From NCBI GenBank assembly GCA_001792895.1, contig MARA01000071.1, forward strand, positions 28,527 to 92,526: a stretch of 64,000 bases of DNA, given 5' to 3'. Position 1 is the stretch's first letter. The number at the start of each line of letters is the position of its first letter. The DNA is from Lentinus brumalis. Taxonomy: Eukaryota > Basidiomycota > Agaricomycetes > Polyporales > Polyporaceae. This document shows positions 43,918 through 55,754 of this stretch, in pieces. The notes beneath the pieces are model-generated. The model worked only from the letters and a program-made list of their open reading frames with translations, did not search any database and was not told where the DNA came from. The position numbers were made by a program, and so were the translations under genes.

Positions 43918-44648
43918 CTAGCCGTCCATGGGGAGCCTGCCGTCCAGCGGCATCTCGAAAATGTCATCCCACGAAAGCGATGACCACTTTTCCGGGTGGT
44001 TCTTGGCATCCTGGTAGTGCGCAAAGGCGTATGCAGTCTGTCGCGCACATACGGCCGGGGAGACGCGACCAACTCCTGTGGCGAGGCCCGTCATGCCAAC
44101 GGACGCGATGGGGGCCAGGCCTGACTCTTTCTCAGCCGCGCGGGCGTTGTGCTCGTCGATCGCAACCAGGAGCGACCAGACGCAGTTGTACACGATCTCC
44201 TTGTGCCACGTAACATTGGAAGGGAAGCGCATCGTCGGGCAGAGAGCGATATACCGGCAATCGAACGTGTTGGGGTGGCAGGGCGTGCCGGTGAGGGGGA
44301 TCAGAGTACATGTACCCGGAGGCGCAAAGCCTCTCCAGCGCTGGTAGAGGACGGCCTGTGCTGTGCGGGTGAGGGCTTCTTGATCATCTGCAGGTGCGAG
44401 GACCTCTGTCAGGATCTGGTCAAACCTGTGAAAAGTAGCGGAGTTAATTGTACGTCAATTCAGCGATAAGCGGCGAGACCGTACCCTCCATCAAACCTGC
44501 CAAACGAATTTGCAGGAGAGACGATACAGTCAAAGGTCCTGTTCAACTGCTGGAGACTAGTGTGCACAAAGGACACGCGATCCCGAACTTCATCTGGAAC
44601 GAGGGCGAAGAACGATTGTCGCCACTGATCGACAAGCTCTTCCATCAC
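43918..44648 (-). CDS. Macrodomain-like (ADP-ribose-binding) protein
   Basis: Two exons, 44648-44485 and 44425-43918, join in phase to give 223 residues. FDCIVSPANSFGRFDGGFD matches the ADP-ribose-binding loop of macrodomains (usually N-A-A-N followed by glycines). Further marks are RYIALCPTMRFPS, and VGMTGLATGVGRVSPAVCAR, which resembles the second phosphate-binding loop. Macrodomains bind or hydrolyse ADP-ribose derivatives; whether this one is a hydrolase cannot be told from sequence. Length fits a single-domain protein, and no signal peptide is seen, so it is probably cytosolic or nuclear. Confidence 0.82.
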
Positions 44649-44975
44649 GAAACCGGCGCACTGCCGGTATAGCTATACAGTCGAGACGGGGTATGACAGC
44701 CCCATATGGGCGACAATCCTTGTGCTGAGCGCCTGTACAGGCCTAAACGAGACCGTCTGCGAGGACGCCTCCCTGTATGTTATGACCGAACCTTACGACC
44801 ACTTACAGCCGTACAACGGATGGTCCGGGGTATTACAGTGCGGTATATACATGTATACATACCCATGAGACGCTACAGACCAGACAATGTCGACACGATG
44901 CCAAGAGTTGACGCCAGTAAGTGAATTGAACGACGTACGGTGTACCGGAATGCGACACTGCACCGAGCACGGTCT
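44649..44975. other. Spacer between macrodomain gene and Plavaka gene
   Basis: About 0.3 kb with no coding signal. It should hold the promoter of the macrodomain gene and the right-hand boundary region of the Plavaka element; terminal repeats were not recognised. Confidence 0.35.
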
Positions 44976-47900
44976 CTACAGCCAGGGGTAGTCAGCGTAA
45001 AGGTCTCCATCTTCCTCATCCTCGTCCTCGTCCTCCTCGTCCTCCTCTTCTCCCTGGATAGCCTGTGACTCGTCAGCATCGACTGGCGCAAATAAATCGC
45101 CCCATTCGATCTCCTCGTCTTCATTTGGGTCTGCAAGGAGTACTTCGGTGAGGTCTTCCTCTTCATCCTCTTCGTCGGATTCTTCTAGAGCTTGCAATGC
45201 TTCATTCAAGACTTGCTCGGCCTCTTCGCATGCCCCGGAGAATTCCCCATGCTCCTCGTCCTGATCCGAGGATTCGCTGCTCCTTTCAGAGTCTACAAGT
45301 ACTGAAACTGGATGACCGCGGCGTTCAACTCGTTCGGCACGATGCTGCGACTGCTTCACGCTGACCCCGGTCCCGTTGTGGCCGACACCGCCGCCGAAGA
45401 ACCGCATGAACATCTCACGGCCGGCAAACCTATGGACCGAGATACTAGCGAGTCAGCTACCGTCAACAGCGGTGAATTGGCACTCACATTCCGACATAGT
45501 AGGTATTCCAATCGTACTCGCTGCCGTCCGCTCTGCCGATGGATGTAGGAGGAAGGATATCGTCGGTAAGGCCATGGTGCCATCCCGGAATGATGTACGC
45601 TCCTCTAAGAACGCATGCAGGGTCCACGAAGCCGAACGCTGGGTAGGCATCCTCGGAGTCGTTCGCTGGATCAAGGAATGTGAGTCGAGGGAGGCGGCGG
45701 TGGCGGAATCCGCCCGGAGTGTCCGACGAAGGGTCCCGAGCAAACCAGCGTACCCATAGGAAGTCGGTATGGACCCATCCGTCATCCTTCGACTCAGGAC
45801 CCGTGTAGCGCACCTCTGCGTGGAATATACCAATGACACGAGCATACGCAAAGGGGAAGTCGTCTTCATCTTCCTGCGATGTGAGGAGTAGAATGTCGGG
45901 ATGAGAGCGTGGGTTTACAGTATCCTGGTCGCGACGCATGTCGTACGTGGTGTAGTTGAATGAGATGGTCTTCTGACGGAAGAACGTATCGTTGCGGATC
46001 TTCAGCGCCCTGCGGTACTCTTCTGGAACAGCGTCCTCGTCTTGTATGCCCAGCTGTCGGGCAATCAGATGATTCTTGAGTCGAGGGATGAAGTTCTGGG
46101 TCCTACTAGTTAGCGTGTACCGATAGCACAGTCAACCATGGACGCACCTGGATCGCTGGGTCGCCCGCATGGACAGCTAACCAGTCGTAGATATAAACGC
46201 GGTCCTTGCGAGACTTCCCCATTGTGTAGCGGGCATACGGAGAGGTTGACGGTTTGCTGGCATCATCAGAGTCAGCGTCCGAGTCCCAGGACTCCGTCTC
46301 GACTGCGCGTCCCTTGCCCTTCGGGTCCGCCTGAGCCTTGTCCTTCTGTGTCTGTTCAGCCTTCCGGTCCCTCTCCGCTGCGATCACGTCTTGCTGCCTC
46401 TCCATCTCCTCGCGAATTCCATGGAGGCGTGCTTCGCGTTGCTTGTGAGTTGCAAGCTGTTCCACATACTCATTCTTGTTCGTCCGGTCGTAGTAGTTTT
46501 TGACCCCGATATGCTCGCATTCCCCCTACAGAAAATGTGAGATCAGAATAGCGACAGTCAGCCCGAAGCTACGCACGGTCTGCGAGGTGGTACAGTCGGT
46601 ACAACCATAACGTTCAATATGGGACGGGTAGTCACCGAGGCAGTGGTATTTGTATGTGTGCCACACACGGAATACAACCACCTTCGGATCCTTCTTGACG
46701 GCTCCAGTACTCGAAATCCCCGCGGCAAGAGCACGCGTGGCTGCACGGGCCTGACGACGTCCACGAGCCTCTGCTTCACGGTCGAGCTCATGCGTCACAT
46801 ACGCTGTACATGTCGTACGGGCAAACTTGCGAACCGAGGCGTACATGAGCCTTGTAGCCTTGCGGAAGACGTCGAGGGTGATTGTGGTGTGCAGACGCAA
46901 CTTGGCAAGGGCATGCCAGTTCGCAAGCTCGAACAGGAGGTCGGTTACGGTGTCGCAGTGCTCCTTGGGTAGGAGACCTTCGAAGGCGGGAATCATAACC
47001 TGTACGACATGTTAGATTTGAAACGACACATGAATGCCAGCTCGACGCGCCGTCGAACTGAGACCATACCTGTAGAAATGCCTCATAATCGCGTGCGGCA
47101 AGCTTATTTTGCCTCGAGACATTAGTGCGGAATCGACGGATTGTACCGCGACCGAATGTAGGCATGTTCCTCATGCTATTAATTGATGATAGTCAGAAGA
47201 GTTTGTGGTCTGTAGCATGGGACTTACCGCTCGTTGAAAAGTGAGACTCGGTCCTTGCCCTCTGCTATGAGTATCCGCAAGATGTGATTGAATATCCCCT
47301 TCCAGACGCCGAGTTCAAACTCGTGCATCAGGTCGGGTACAAAGATCTCGTAGAAGTTGGAGCCCATCTCGAACATGAACTTCGAAAAGGCGGACTGTAA
47401 GCAGGTGGAAATATACATGAGTAATCGCTCGGCAGAACATAGCTGTGGCTGCTTACTCGGATAGGGAACAGCGAGAGCTCTTTCAGAGGCCTCTTCGCGG
47501 CCTTGCCAGCCATGGACATGCCTTGAAATGCCCACCCGCGCACCCTCTCGAGCAGACGCTGCAGCGGCTCGTTGTCGACGCGCTTGTGCGAGCGACGCTG
47601 GTCGTCAATTGTTGTGCCAGCCGCGGAAATGTACTGCATCTTGATGAGACACCGCGGGCATGGACACTCGGCAAGGTGTCGCATAGCAATGATCAAAGCC
47701 CTGTAATATATATGTCAGAGTGCTGAAGTACAATTACGTTCAATGAACGCACTTCTCCGGATAGTCCGCAGAGTAGGTAAAAAAACGGGGGAAGAGACGG
47801 CGCAGGATACCGTCCGCGCACTCGATCACGATCCCATTCTTGTAAGCCTCCTTGAACTCCTCGTCCTGGAGGAGATGTTCCCATACTTTCTGCATGAGCT

Positions 47901-49508
47901 CACAGCGCAGCCATCTGAGGGTCTCCGGAGAGGCTGAGCTTCCGTAGGTCGCGGCGTAGAAGTCCTGTATGCTGTCGGGTAGCTAAAGACATGCGTCAAT
48001 TGCCTGGACGCTAGAGGCTTCGTCATGCGTACCGTTGGGATATACGCGAGATGCTGCGCAGTAAACGCGCCGCGCTTGCCGCGGATATACTTGCTGATAT
48101 TGCCAATCCAAAGGTATATTGGCCAGAGCGAAGCCGATCCGAAGTTCGCCAAGCGAGTGCTGTCTGAGTAGAGGAGAAGGGGAAGGACAGCGTACTCAAG
48201 GTCGGGTGGGTCAGCAGGATTCCGCGGCATGTTCTGAACCTCTGCATGCGCTTCGAGCATGGCGGCCGAGTCAAAGGTATCGGAGATCATCCGGATGAGA
48301 TCCGGCATGTCCTCCTCGGCTGAGGGCGACGCGTCAGCTGAATCCGAACGCGCAGGTGGGTCGTTGTCCTGCGGAGGTGTCCAGTATCGCTCGTATGGGA
48401 ACCAGTGGCGTTGGTTTGCGAACCTCGGGTCCTGTACCTCGCCAACAATCACCTCAAGCAGTCGCCGGCAGTGAAGTCCCTTTACAGAGAACACGGGCAC
48501 TTCCTCTTCTGCTGTGAACTTCTCGCCAGTCTGGGGAGCAGGCAGGTCAAGGGAGACCTGGCTCCACCCGTCGTACTCCGAGAAGATCCCGGTCTTCTTC
48601 TGATATTGATCAAGGCGGTCCATCTCGCGCCGCGCCTTAAAGTTCGCAAGGTCAGCTGTAGAGAATCCGGGCGTGGTGAGTTTGCTGCAGAGGTCGTCGA
48701 GATCCCGAAGTGATTTTGTGCGCGAACTGTTGTAGAACCACTCGCATAGCAGGAAGGAGGACATATTCTCGAACGGCTCGTATGGATTGGCGTTGGGCTC
48801 CGAGCTTGCAGCAGCTCCGTTTAGCCATCGTATGGACTTGTAGGTGCTGGGATCCGGACGGGCTCCAGCCAGACTCGGGGCGTCGCAGCGATCCTGGACG
48901 GTGAGCGTGGCTTCAGGATCGCGCTTGGGAAGGTCGGTCGCGTAGTACCGCCTGTGAGTCCCGAAACCATCAGCCGACAGATCCCAATAAAGGATCCGTT
49001 CTTCGTCGCTGTCCTGCGATTGACTCGACGGCAACGACATGTCGGCAGGAGGTGACGGGACGGGGATGGGGATGGGCTGCGGAAGTGGTGCTGGGAGGGC
49101 TTGAGCGATCTGTGAGGATAGACCGCGGGGATCCGATGGAACGAGGTCGAGCCACTTTGAGATCGGCGCCTTGATTCGCCTACCAGACCGCGACTGACGA
49201 CCCGGAGGGCTCGGAAGAGGATCAGGGTGGTCCAGGTGCTAGCATAGGTGTCAGAGATGCTCACTGCAACATATGCTGCAATGACATACCATGGGATCGT
49301 CACCGTAAGACTCCGCATCCTCCTGCTCTAATCTTGCTCGCTTTGCCTCCTCTGCCTCGTCGTTCTCAGCCTTCCGCTTGTTGTAAGAGTCCGCGAAGGC
49401 TTGCGTCCGATGGGTGCATTGACGGCGGTGTTTGCTGAAGGCTCCGGCTGTCGTGAAGCCTTTTGGGCAGTACGGACAGGCATAGGGCTTGCTAGAGGTG
49501 CCGGCCAT
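44976..49508 (-). CDS. Plavaka-type transposase (CACTA/EnSpm-like)
   Basis: The start at 49508 gives MAGTSSKPYACPYCPKGFTT, a C2H2 zinc finger (C-x2-C, then H-x4-C-x-H) for DNA binding. A disordered Pro-rich linker and a long transposase region follow, with several introns. Diagnostic stretches are YAVLPLLLYSDSTRLANFGS (about 48190), CPCPRCLI (about 47660, zinc-binding), EIFVPDLMHEFELGVWKG (about 47340, containing a probable catalytic Asp) and ARTTCTAYVTHELDREA. The acidic tail reads QGEEEDEEDEDEDEEDGD before the TAG at 44976-44978. Plavaka is a fungal cut-and-paste lineage of the CMC superfamily. No frame break was noticed, so the copy may be functional. It is divergent from the DUF6698-like gene across 278 bases. 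Confidence 0.88.
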
Positions 49509-49786
49509 GAGTGTGCGTGGTGGGATAAAGCAGAGATGGCTGCGATAGGCACAGAGTCCGGGACGAGAGACGCGCCACAGTGACGCGCCCACGTGACCGT
49601 GTAAGCGCCGCGACGCGCCGCGCGTTTTTGGCAAGTCGCGGATCAGAGGCGCCACGCGAGTCTGACAGCCCGTCCCCGCCCTCGCTCATAAGGTCGCGCA
49701 CGGACCTGCCTCTCCCTACCTCTCTTCACTCTCTACCACGACCATCTACGTCTCTAGCTCTGTACTCTCTGCCTCCCGCCTCCACC
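49509..49786. promoter_or_regulatory. Bidirectional promoter of Plavaka transposase and DUF6698-like gene
   Basis: Only 278 bases separate the two start codons. The centre is rich in gacgcg/gcgcgc words (49568-49630, for example gacgcgccac, gacgcgccca, gcgacgcgccg), which may be binding sites for the element's own proteins or simply GC-rich promoter sequence. The plus side has a pyrimidine-rich run before the ATG at 49787. Confidence 0.45.
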
Positions 49787-51865
49787 ATGACCCGTGCAAG
49801 ACGCGCCCGCATCTCTGGACAGTGGCCCGGCGCGGTCGCAGTCACGAACAACGGCACCACCGCGCATACGCAGAAGCCCGGAGGATCAAGCAGCAAGAAG
49901 GCTGCGCAGCGCGAGGCGAGTGAGCCAGGCACTCCAACGCGTAACAGGACTGTAGGCAGTGGGAACAGGTCCCATGGTGGTGGGCGCGGCAAAGGTGAGT
50001 ATATGCACATATATTCATCTCAATTTACACCTGACATACAGGGACTCGGATGGAAGACGACGCTGAGAACATACCCCCCTCCAACAAGCGGCGCAAGGTG
50101 ATTCTCTCCGACGACGACGACAGTGACGACGACGAAGAAGACCGCCCCACGGTCCCCAGCTCCGACACCCTGCGCTCAAGCGATCTCCCGGCTCCCAAGA
50201 AGAAAGCCAGGGAGAACAGAGCTCCTGCGGTACCGCAGCACCGTGCTGCTGCATCGCAGGAGCTCGACGAAGATGTTCCATGGCTTATTAGGCATGCTCA
50301 GTTTCTGAACATCAACGACGAGTAAGTCTGCTCGCGTCTACTTGCGCCACACTGACTGTATGCGCCTTTTTAGGGATGCTGAGCGCAAGCAACACGGCGT
50401 ATACGAATTCTACGACCGCAGCACCAATGCGTACAGAACATGCGGCCCGTTTGTTAACCTCGAGGTCGCGTACTTCCGTGGGGCGCAGATCCGCGCTGAC
50501 GAGGATTTTATTCCGCGCGTCGGCGGCAACCAGTAAGTCTTTCCGTTATCTACTACATACATTTCTAGCTGATAATCTGTGCTGCAGGCTTGACGAGGAC
50601 ACCTACCATTGGCACGTCCACTCAATCCTGTCAGGCTGGATCACCGAGCTGCGCGATGCCGAGAAGGAGTTTGGCAAGTACCCCGACGCCGCAATCAAGA
50701 TCTTGCAATATGTACGTATGCGGCATGCCGTACACGCTCCTGTTCCTCACTAATCCTGCTTCTTAGATCGACGCGGCGGGGGCGCGAGGGCGATCCAACG
50801 ATGTGGGTCGCCTGCGCGATCGTATCCTCGGGTATGCGGGGATCGAGACGACCAAGGAACTCAACAGCCTCAAACCGCGTGGCTCCCGCGGCTGGAACAA
50901 CACGACCCTTGCCCGCCTCCTTTGTCCGATGAACAAGCTTCGCGAATTCGACGCTGATCCCGATGCGTAAGTTGTGGTATATTTTCTCAGCCGCTACTGA
51001 CCCCACGCTTTCCCAGATTCTGCCAGAAGGTCTTAGAGGACAAGGACGGCTATCGCTTTGGAGCCATGCGATGGCCGTCCTTCCTCTACGATGAGAAGAC
51101 GCACATCAAGGGGAAGATGCGTACGGGACTATTCAGAAGCCGCTTCCTGCTTCTGGTAAGAGTTCTCCTGCCTGTTTGCCCACACGACGCGCTGACCGTA
51201 TCTATTACAGTGCGTGCTTCTCATCTTCTGCGGGCCCTCGGCTGCAGACAGCAACTACGAGAACGGCACGCAGTCGCAAGGCACGCCGCCTTTGGTGCAG
51301 CGCCACAACATCAAGACGATCACCGCGGAGCACCTTGTTTATGTCGCCTGCCTGGTACGTTACTCTAACTCTGTGCGCGTGTACTTATCACTGATCTTTT
51401 GCTTGCTGCAGGCACGATTTCTGCTGTCGTCTGCGCCACGATGGAAGGATCGCGACGGCCCGTGGGTTGGCAAGGAATTCGCCGACTCCCTCCTCCATCT
51501 TCTGTACCGCAACACGGACTTCATGAACGAGACATTGGACTGGTATGACAAGTGAGTCTTGCGCATCATCGTCGCGCATCTCACTGGACGCTGAACACCC
51601 TCGTTCCAGGCAGGTCTTCAAGAAGCGCTTGGACGAAGATGAGTATGGGTCTGACTGCGAGGCGGCCATGCTCTTGGCGGAGGAGGAGCAGGAGTACGAG
51701 CAGGAGGAGCAGCGCAAGTACGAAGCGGCTCGCGCTGCTCGCGAGAAGCGCAAGCAGGCTCGCGCCGCCGCTGAGGATGAGCAGGCTCGCGCCGCTGCTG
51801 AGGATGACGCGCCGCCGGCTGACAACGAGCAGGGCGGTGATCTCGACGACGATGCGAACTCCTAG
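49787..51865 (+). CDS. DUF6698-like protein, likely Plavaka companion gene
   Basis: Nine exons (49787-49994, 50042-50321, 50374-50532, 50588-50711, 50767-50966, 51017-51155, 51211-51354, 51412-51551, 51610-51865) sum exactly to 550 codons. The N-terminus is basic and Ser/Gly-rich, then acidic (SDDDDSDDDEEDR). The conserved C-terminal part shows ARLLCPMNKLREFDADP, FGAMRWPSFLYDEKT, GLFRSRFLL, FCGPSAADSN and HLVYVACLARFLLSSAPRW, the layout I know from the basidiomycete DUF6698 family (name from memory). The tail is a Glu/Ala/Arg coiled coil with repeated ARAAAEDEQ. It is head-to-head with the Plavaka transposase, suggesting one mobile unit and a role in transposition or regulation. This role is inference. 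Confidence 0.75.
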
Positions 51866-52980
51866 CTGGTAAGCAATTCGTCATCTGCCTCGGGTGTCAT
51901 CCGTACTGATCATGGACAGCTTCCAGACTCTGTCGTCCAGACCTGGTACGTCCACGGTTTCTCCGTCTCACGCATTCTCTATTGCTCGCGCTAACGCGTC
52001 TGTGCCTAGTTCTCAGTTCCGAGTCACCGCGCTGTCGCTCCCTTACTCGCAACCATCTCCTCTCTCTCCTGCCGGCTCTCTCGTGCTCCTCGCCTCCTGT
52101 AAGCGGACTTGTTCAATCTCTCTGTGCCTCGCTCTCGTTCCCCATGTACTGTATCTTGCCCACGTCGAATGCAACGCGATCGATCCCCTTCTGATGGTCT
52201 CTTGGGTGCCTGAGAACCCGATAAGCAGCGAGGTTCCTCGCGCTTCTGGCCTGGCGCCGACGCCTTGATATCATTGACCGTCTCGGTGAGAGCTTCACGC
52301 CCTACAACGATGATGGAATACAGGTAAGGCCCCTTGAAGGGCAGAATTATATAGGTCCCCACCGCTGAAGGGTGGCGACATACAGGTGAATTTCACAGTT
52401 GTAAGTACATTCGCCCTCCGATATTTCCTGGCCAATCGCTTACACCTAGCCGTCGTATTCCGAGCTCTGATAGGGACATGCGGTACTTATATAGTCAGGC
52501 CTACCAGTATCATAGGAACCCCCGGTTTCGTGATGTCATCAATAGAGAACAGGGTGAACTCGATAGTCATGGAGGCAACGGTGAGGGTATAATTCCGAGA
52601 GAGGTAGGGGATATTATGATATGGGGGTTCAAACGTTCAAGCTTGATGTGGTTCGGTCGATGAAATCGATGACACACTGCGATTGCCAGGTTACTCGCAG
52701 CGGCACGAGTTCGGCTCGGAGGGGAGTTACGAGGCAAGTCTGCGCCTCGTGTGTCTCGTAGCAGGTCCAGAGCCGTATAGAGAAGCTCGTAAGGGTCTGG
52801 CGTAACGAGCTGGTCGCGGGTGCGTCTCCGAGGGAAGTCTAAGTTCAAGTTGAGGTACTTACTAGGGAAGTGCCGCGTCCCGCGGCGCTAACCTTGTGTG
52901 CGACGAGGTGGTTCACGTGACCACAGCGAAGGTGTTGCATATGGTGAAGTCACCAGAGTACATTCGTCGCGCGCGATTGT
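51866..52980. other. Intergenic, nothing recognised
   Basis: 1.1 kb between the DUF6698-like gene and the first Helitron-associated gene. Short frames only. Composition becomes more AT-rich from about 52.3 to 52.7 kb, and element ends may be hidden here. Confidence 0.4.
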
Positions 52981-54175
52981 CTACAGCCACAAAGGGAAGC
53001 GTACAGGAGGCACGTGTAAGGGACTCAGTATTATTGGACACCTCTTCTGCCGCTGCGGATGGCGGGCGAGGCAGAATACGCCGTCCGTGTGGTATGACAC
53101 CGTCCATCCCTGACCGCGCTGCGTGCGCACTACCACCGACTCGATCATCACCAGGTCTCCACACCGCAACTTCAGCGGATCCATGGTGGACAAGTCCTCG
53201 CGGGCCCGGAGTGACGTCGTCGCGTCAAAGACATTCAGCAAGGGCTGGCGCGACGTGAGCGGCCATGCTGCACCACTGAAAGAATGGACGTACCTGGTCG
53301 TGTACATGCATGCCTATCGCGGTGAACCGCTCGACCGGGTAGGCGGTCTCGGCTGGTGCACCCCACCGCGCTCTGTTGTGCATCTCGCCTAGAGCTGCGC
53401 GATCTCGGGCTCTCATGAGTTTGATAGTGATGCGCGAACCGGGTTCGGCTTCTTCCTCTGTGGTCTGGAAACACGTCGCAGTCACAGGCCCCATCGTGAA
53501 CAGCCTCGCCGGCACACCGTCGACGGTTAGTATCGACTGCGTTGCCGTCCGGACCTCCCACCCAGTTCCTGTTATAGGCAGCTTGGCAATGGCATACCAT
53601 GGATCAGGGCCGGTCGCCTTGAAATCTTGCAGCACACGCAGCAGCCTATAACTCCCAATCAGTTATGTCAGAATGTGGAACAACGAAAGCACTCACGCCA
53701 GCGTGCTCGCCGAAAGCCATCTATCGACGTTATCATCCCCTCCCTGACGTCCTCTAGACGGGCGAGCTGTCTGGTGCGTCGCCGTGCTGTTCGGCGCGTC
53801 CTCCTCCGTCTTGCACGCGTTGGTCACTCCATAGGTCCGAGACTTCACCACTTCCGAGTCGCATGTGCGACTCGCGCTGGACCAGTGCCACGTTAAGGTA
53901 GTGCCCTCATCGTTGGCTTCTTGCTTGAAGCTGAGGGGACGGCGATGACGAAGAGGAGAACCGACATCAACAAGACGGTAAACGTCACGCAGGCCTATAA
54001 ACCCACTCACCGTGGGAGCTTCGTCCCGGAGGCATGGCCCGGGCCCGGGCTTCCTTTCGACCGTCCGCGCTTCTGCGGGTTCGCGCTCATCTACGCCAGG
54101 AAGCAGGGTAGAGGGGGCAGGGTGGAGGCGGATGGGGGGATGCATAGAGGTAACATGCAATCCTTTAAGCAACAC
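52981..54175 (-). CDS. Helitron-associated paralog A, OB-fold-like segment
   Basis: The readable exons, right to left, end in DRWLSASTLA (about 53700), continue after an intron as LLRVLQDFKATGPDPWYAIA (about 53645-53280), then after a second intron as PLLNVFDATTSLRAREDLST and LRCGDLVMIESVVVRT to a stop at 52981. The blocks PWYAIAKLP, RDRAAL and GDxVxxESVxVRT are shared with paralog B at 54461-55426, with introns at matching places. The last block has the alternating pattern of an OB-fold beta barrel, as in single-strand DNA-binding RPA proteins, but this is inference. The upstream exon and true start are not certain. Paralog B is intact in the same orientation, so A is probably a tandem duplicate that may be partly decayed. 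Confidence 0.5.
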
Positions 54176-54460
54176 TCTCAGGCACGAAATAGTGCACTGT
54201 TGAGATTGCAGCCACTGTGGCGGCGGAAGACGTCCTGACGCGTACCTGCGGCTTTGACCTCATCCATGTGAGTACGCTCGCTCACCCACGCAGTCGTTTT
54301 GCATGACAACTTTCTCACAAGACCATCGGCGAGAAGCCTCGGTGGTGGTGCAGCAAATTCGCCTGAGTGCGACGTTGCGCACGCGTGCAACCTATACCCC
54401 GAGGACGCGTGTCAGACCACCGACGTGGAGAGCCCTAGCCGTACGTCCCCCGACGCCTAG

Positions 54461-55426
54461 TTACAAAGTGTGCTCGAAACATGCGGTCGGCGCTGATGTG
54501 ATCGCTACCGTCGGAGTCGCTGCAGTCGCCGCCTTCTTCACTACCAACGACACCGCATACGCATGCAGCGCGATAGACCACGTTGACCCTTTCGAAGTCC
54601 GTACCGCAACACTCTCCACCAACACCACGTCCCCAACCTTCAAGCGAGCAGGATGGATTGTGCTCATCTTCGTCTTCGCCCGGAACTGCACAGTGGCATC
54701 GTATACGTTATCTAGCACCTGTTGTAGGTATATCAGACCTGCCCATGCGACATTGACATGCAAACACTCACTGCCATGTCCTCCTCGCGGACCACAATGT
54801 TCACTTTATCTGTGATGATGGTGTCCGTCGTCGCCGCCGTGGACATGCGCGCACCAGAGTGCAGCTTCTGCAGGGCGGCACGGTCGTCCTGTCGGACCAG
54901 CTGAATGGTCAACTGCGTGCGAGTGGCCGAGTCTGCGATGCCACTGTATATCCCAATCCTCGTGATCTGTCCTGTCGTCCAGACTCCAAGCACCACTGCC
55001 TGGCTCGTCAGGATATTCTCCGTGCGCGAGATAGGTGTCCAAAACGTGCCGCGCGGCAGCTTTGCGATCGCGTACCACGGGGAAGGGTGCTCGGACTCGT
55101 AGTTCAGAAAGTCTTCAACACGTCTGATACCCGAGCTCATGTTAGCAGCTTGTTGTCAAACCGTATGCGTTGAGCACTTACTGAGCGGTCGTCACATCCA
55201 GCCATTGCAATGTCGGCCAATGCGCGCGAGCGTCTGTCTGGACAGCGACATCCGCGGTGGCTCTCGGCGACGCGGGGACCGCTTGTTTGCTGCCGCCCCA
55301 AGAGTCAGCAGTAGTCAGCACCCAAGATCACACACATCGCCCGCCCACGACTTCGTACCGGGGAGCTTTGAGCACGGGAACGTCACCGTCGCCTGTATCG
55401 TCGGAGGCTGCGCGTTTCGAGGTCAT
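54461..55426 (-). CDS. Helitron-associated paralog B, OB-fold-like segment
   Basis: Four exons, 55426-55359, 55289-55182, 55123-54772 and 54718-54461, sum exactly to 262 codons (261 residues). The protein starts MTSKRAASDDTGDGDVPVLK. The centre reads VEDFLNYESEHPSPWYAIAK and continues to RDRAALxxLH-like sequence. The C-terminal exon reads NVYDATVQFRAKTKMSTIHP, then LKVGDVVLVESVAVRTSKGS, an OB-fold-like strand pattern. The match to paralog A, including splice positions, makes both real genes. Position beside a Helitron Rep/helicase and the ssDNA-binding-like fold suggest an accessory role in rolling-circle transposition; this is inferred, not shown. Confidence 0.65.
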
Positions 55427-55754
55427 CACCGGAGGAATCAGGCTTTCGTGAATAGCACAATGAAATTTCGATTTATATACATTGTCATGTCTGATCTAGG
55501 TTTGGATCGAGGCTCACGGGATGTGCTGTTGCACGACGCCGTGGCGGCATGTAAGGAGGTACGAAGCAGGACGGAATTGGATTGGAGCAGTATGGCAGAG
55601 ACGCTGGGTGTGTCCGCCACCGGCAACGTCCCGGAAGAGACAATTCATTAAAGCTCGCTAGACACTGCAATTGCAATTGGATCGCGTCAGCGCAGGAAAC
55701 GCAAGGGACAGTCATTAGTTAAGTACTCACAACGTTGCCAGGAAGACTGTTCAC

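Noticed and set aside
53123..54240. Plus-strand open frames opposite paralogs A and B
   Set aside because: The minus-strand reading matches between the two paralogs at protein level and at intron positions, while the plus-strand frames do not match each other.
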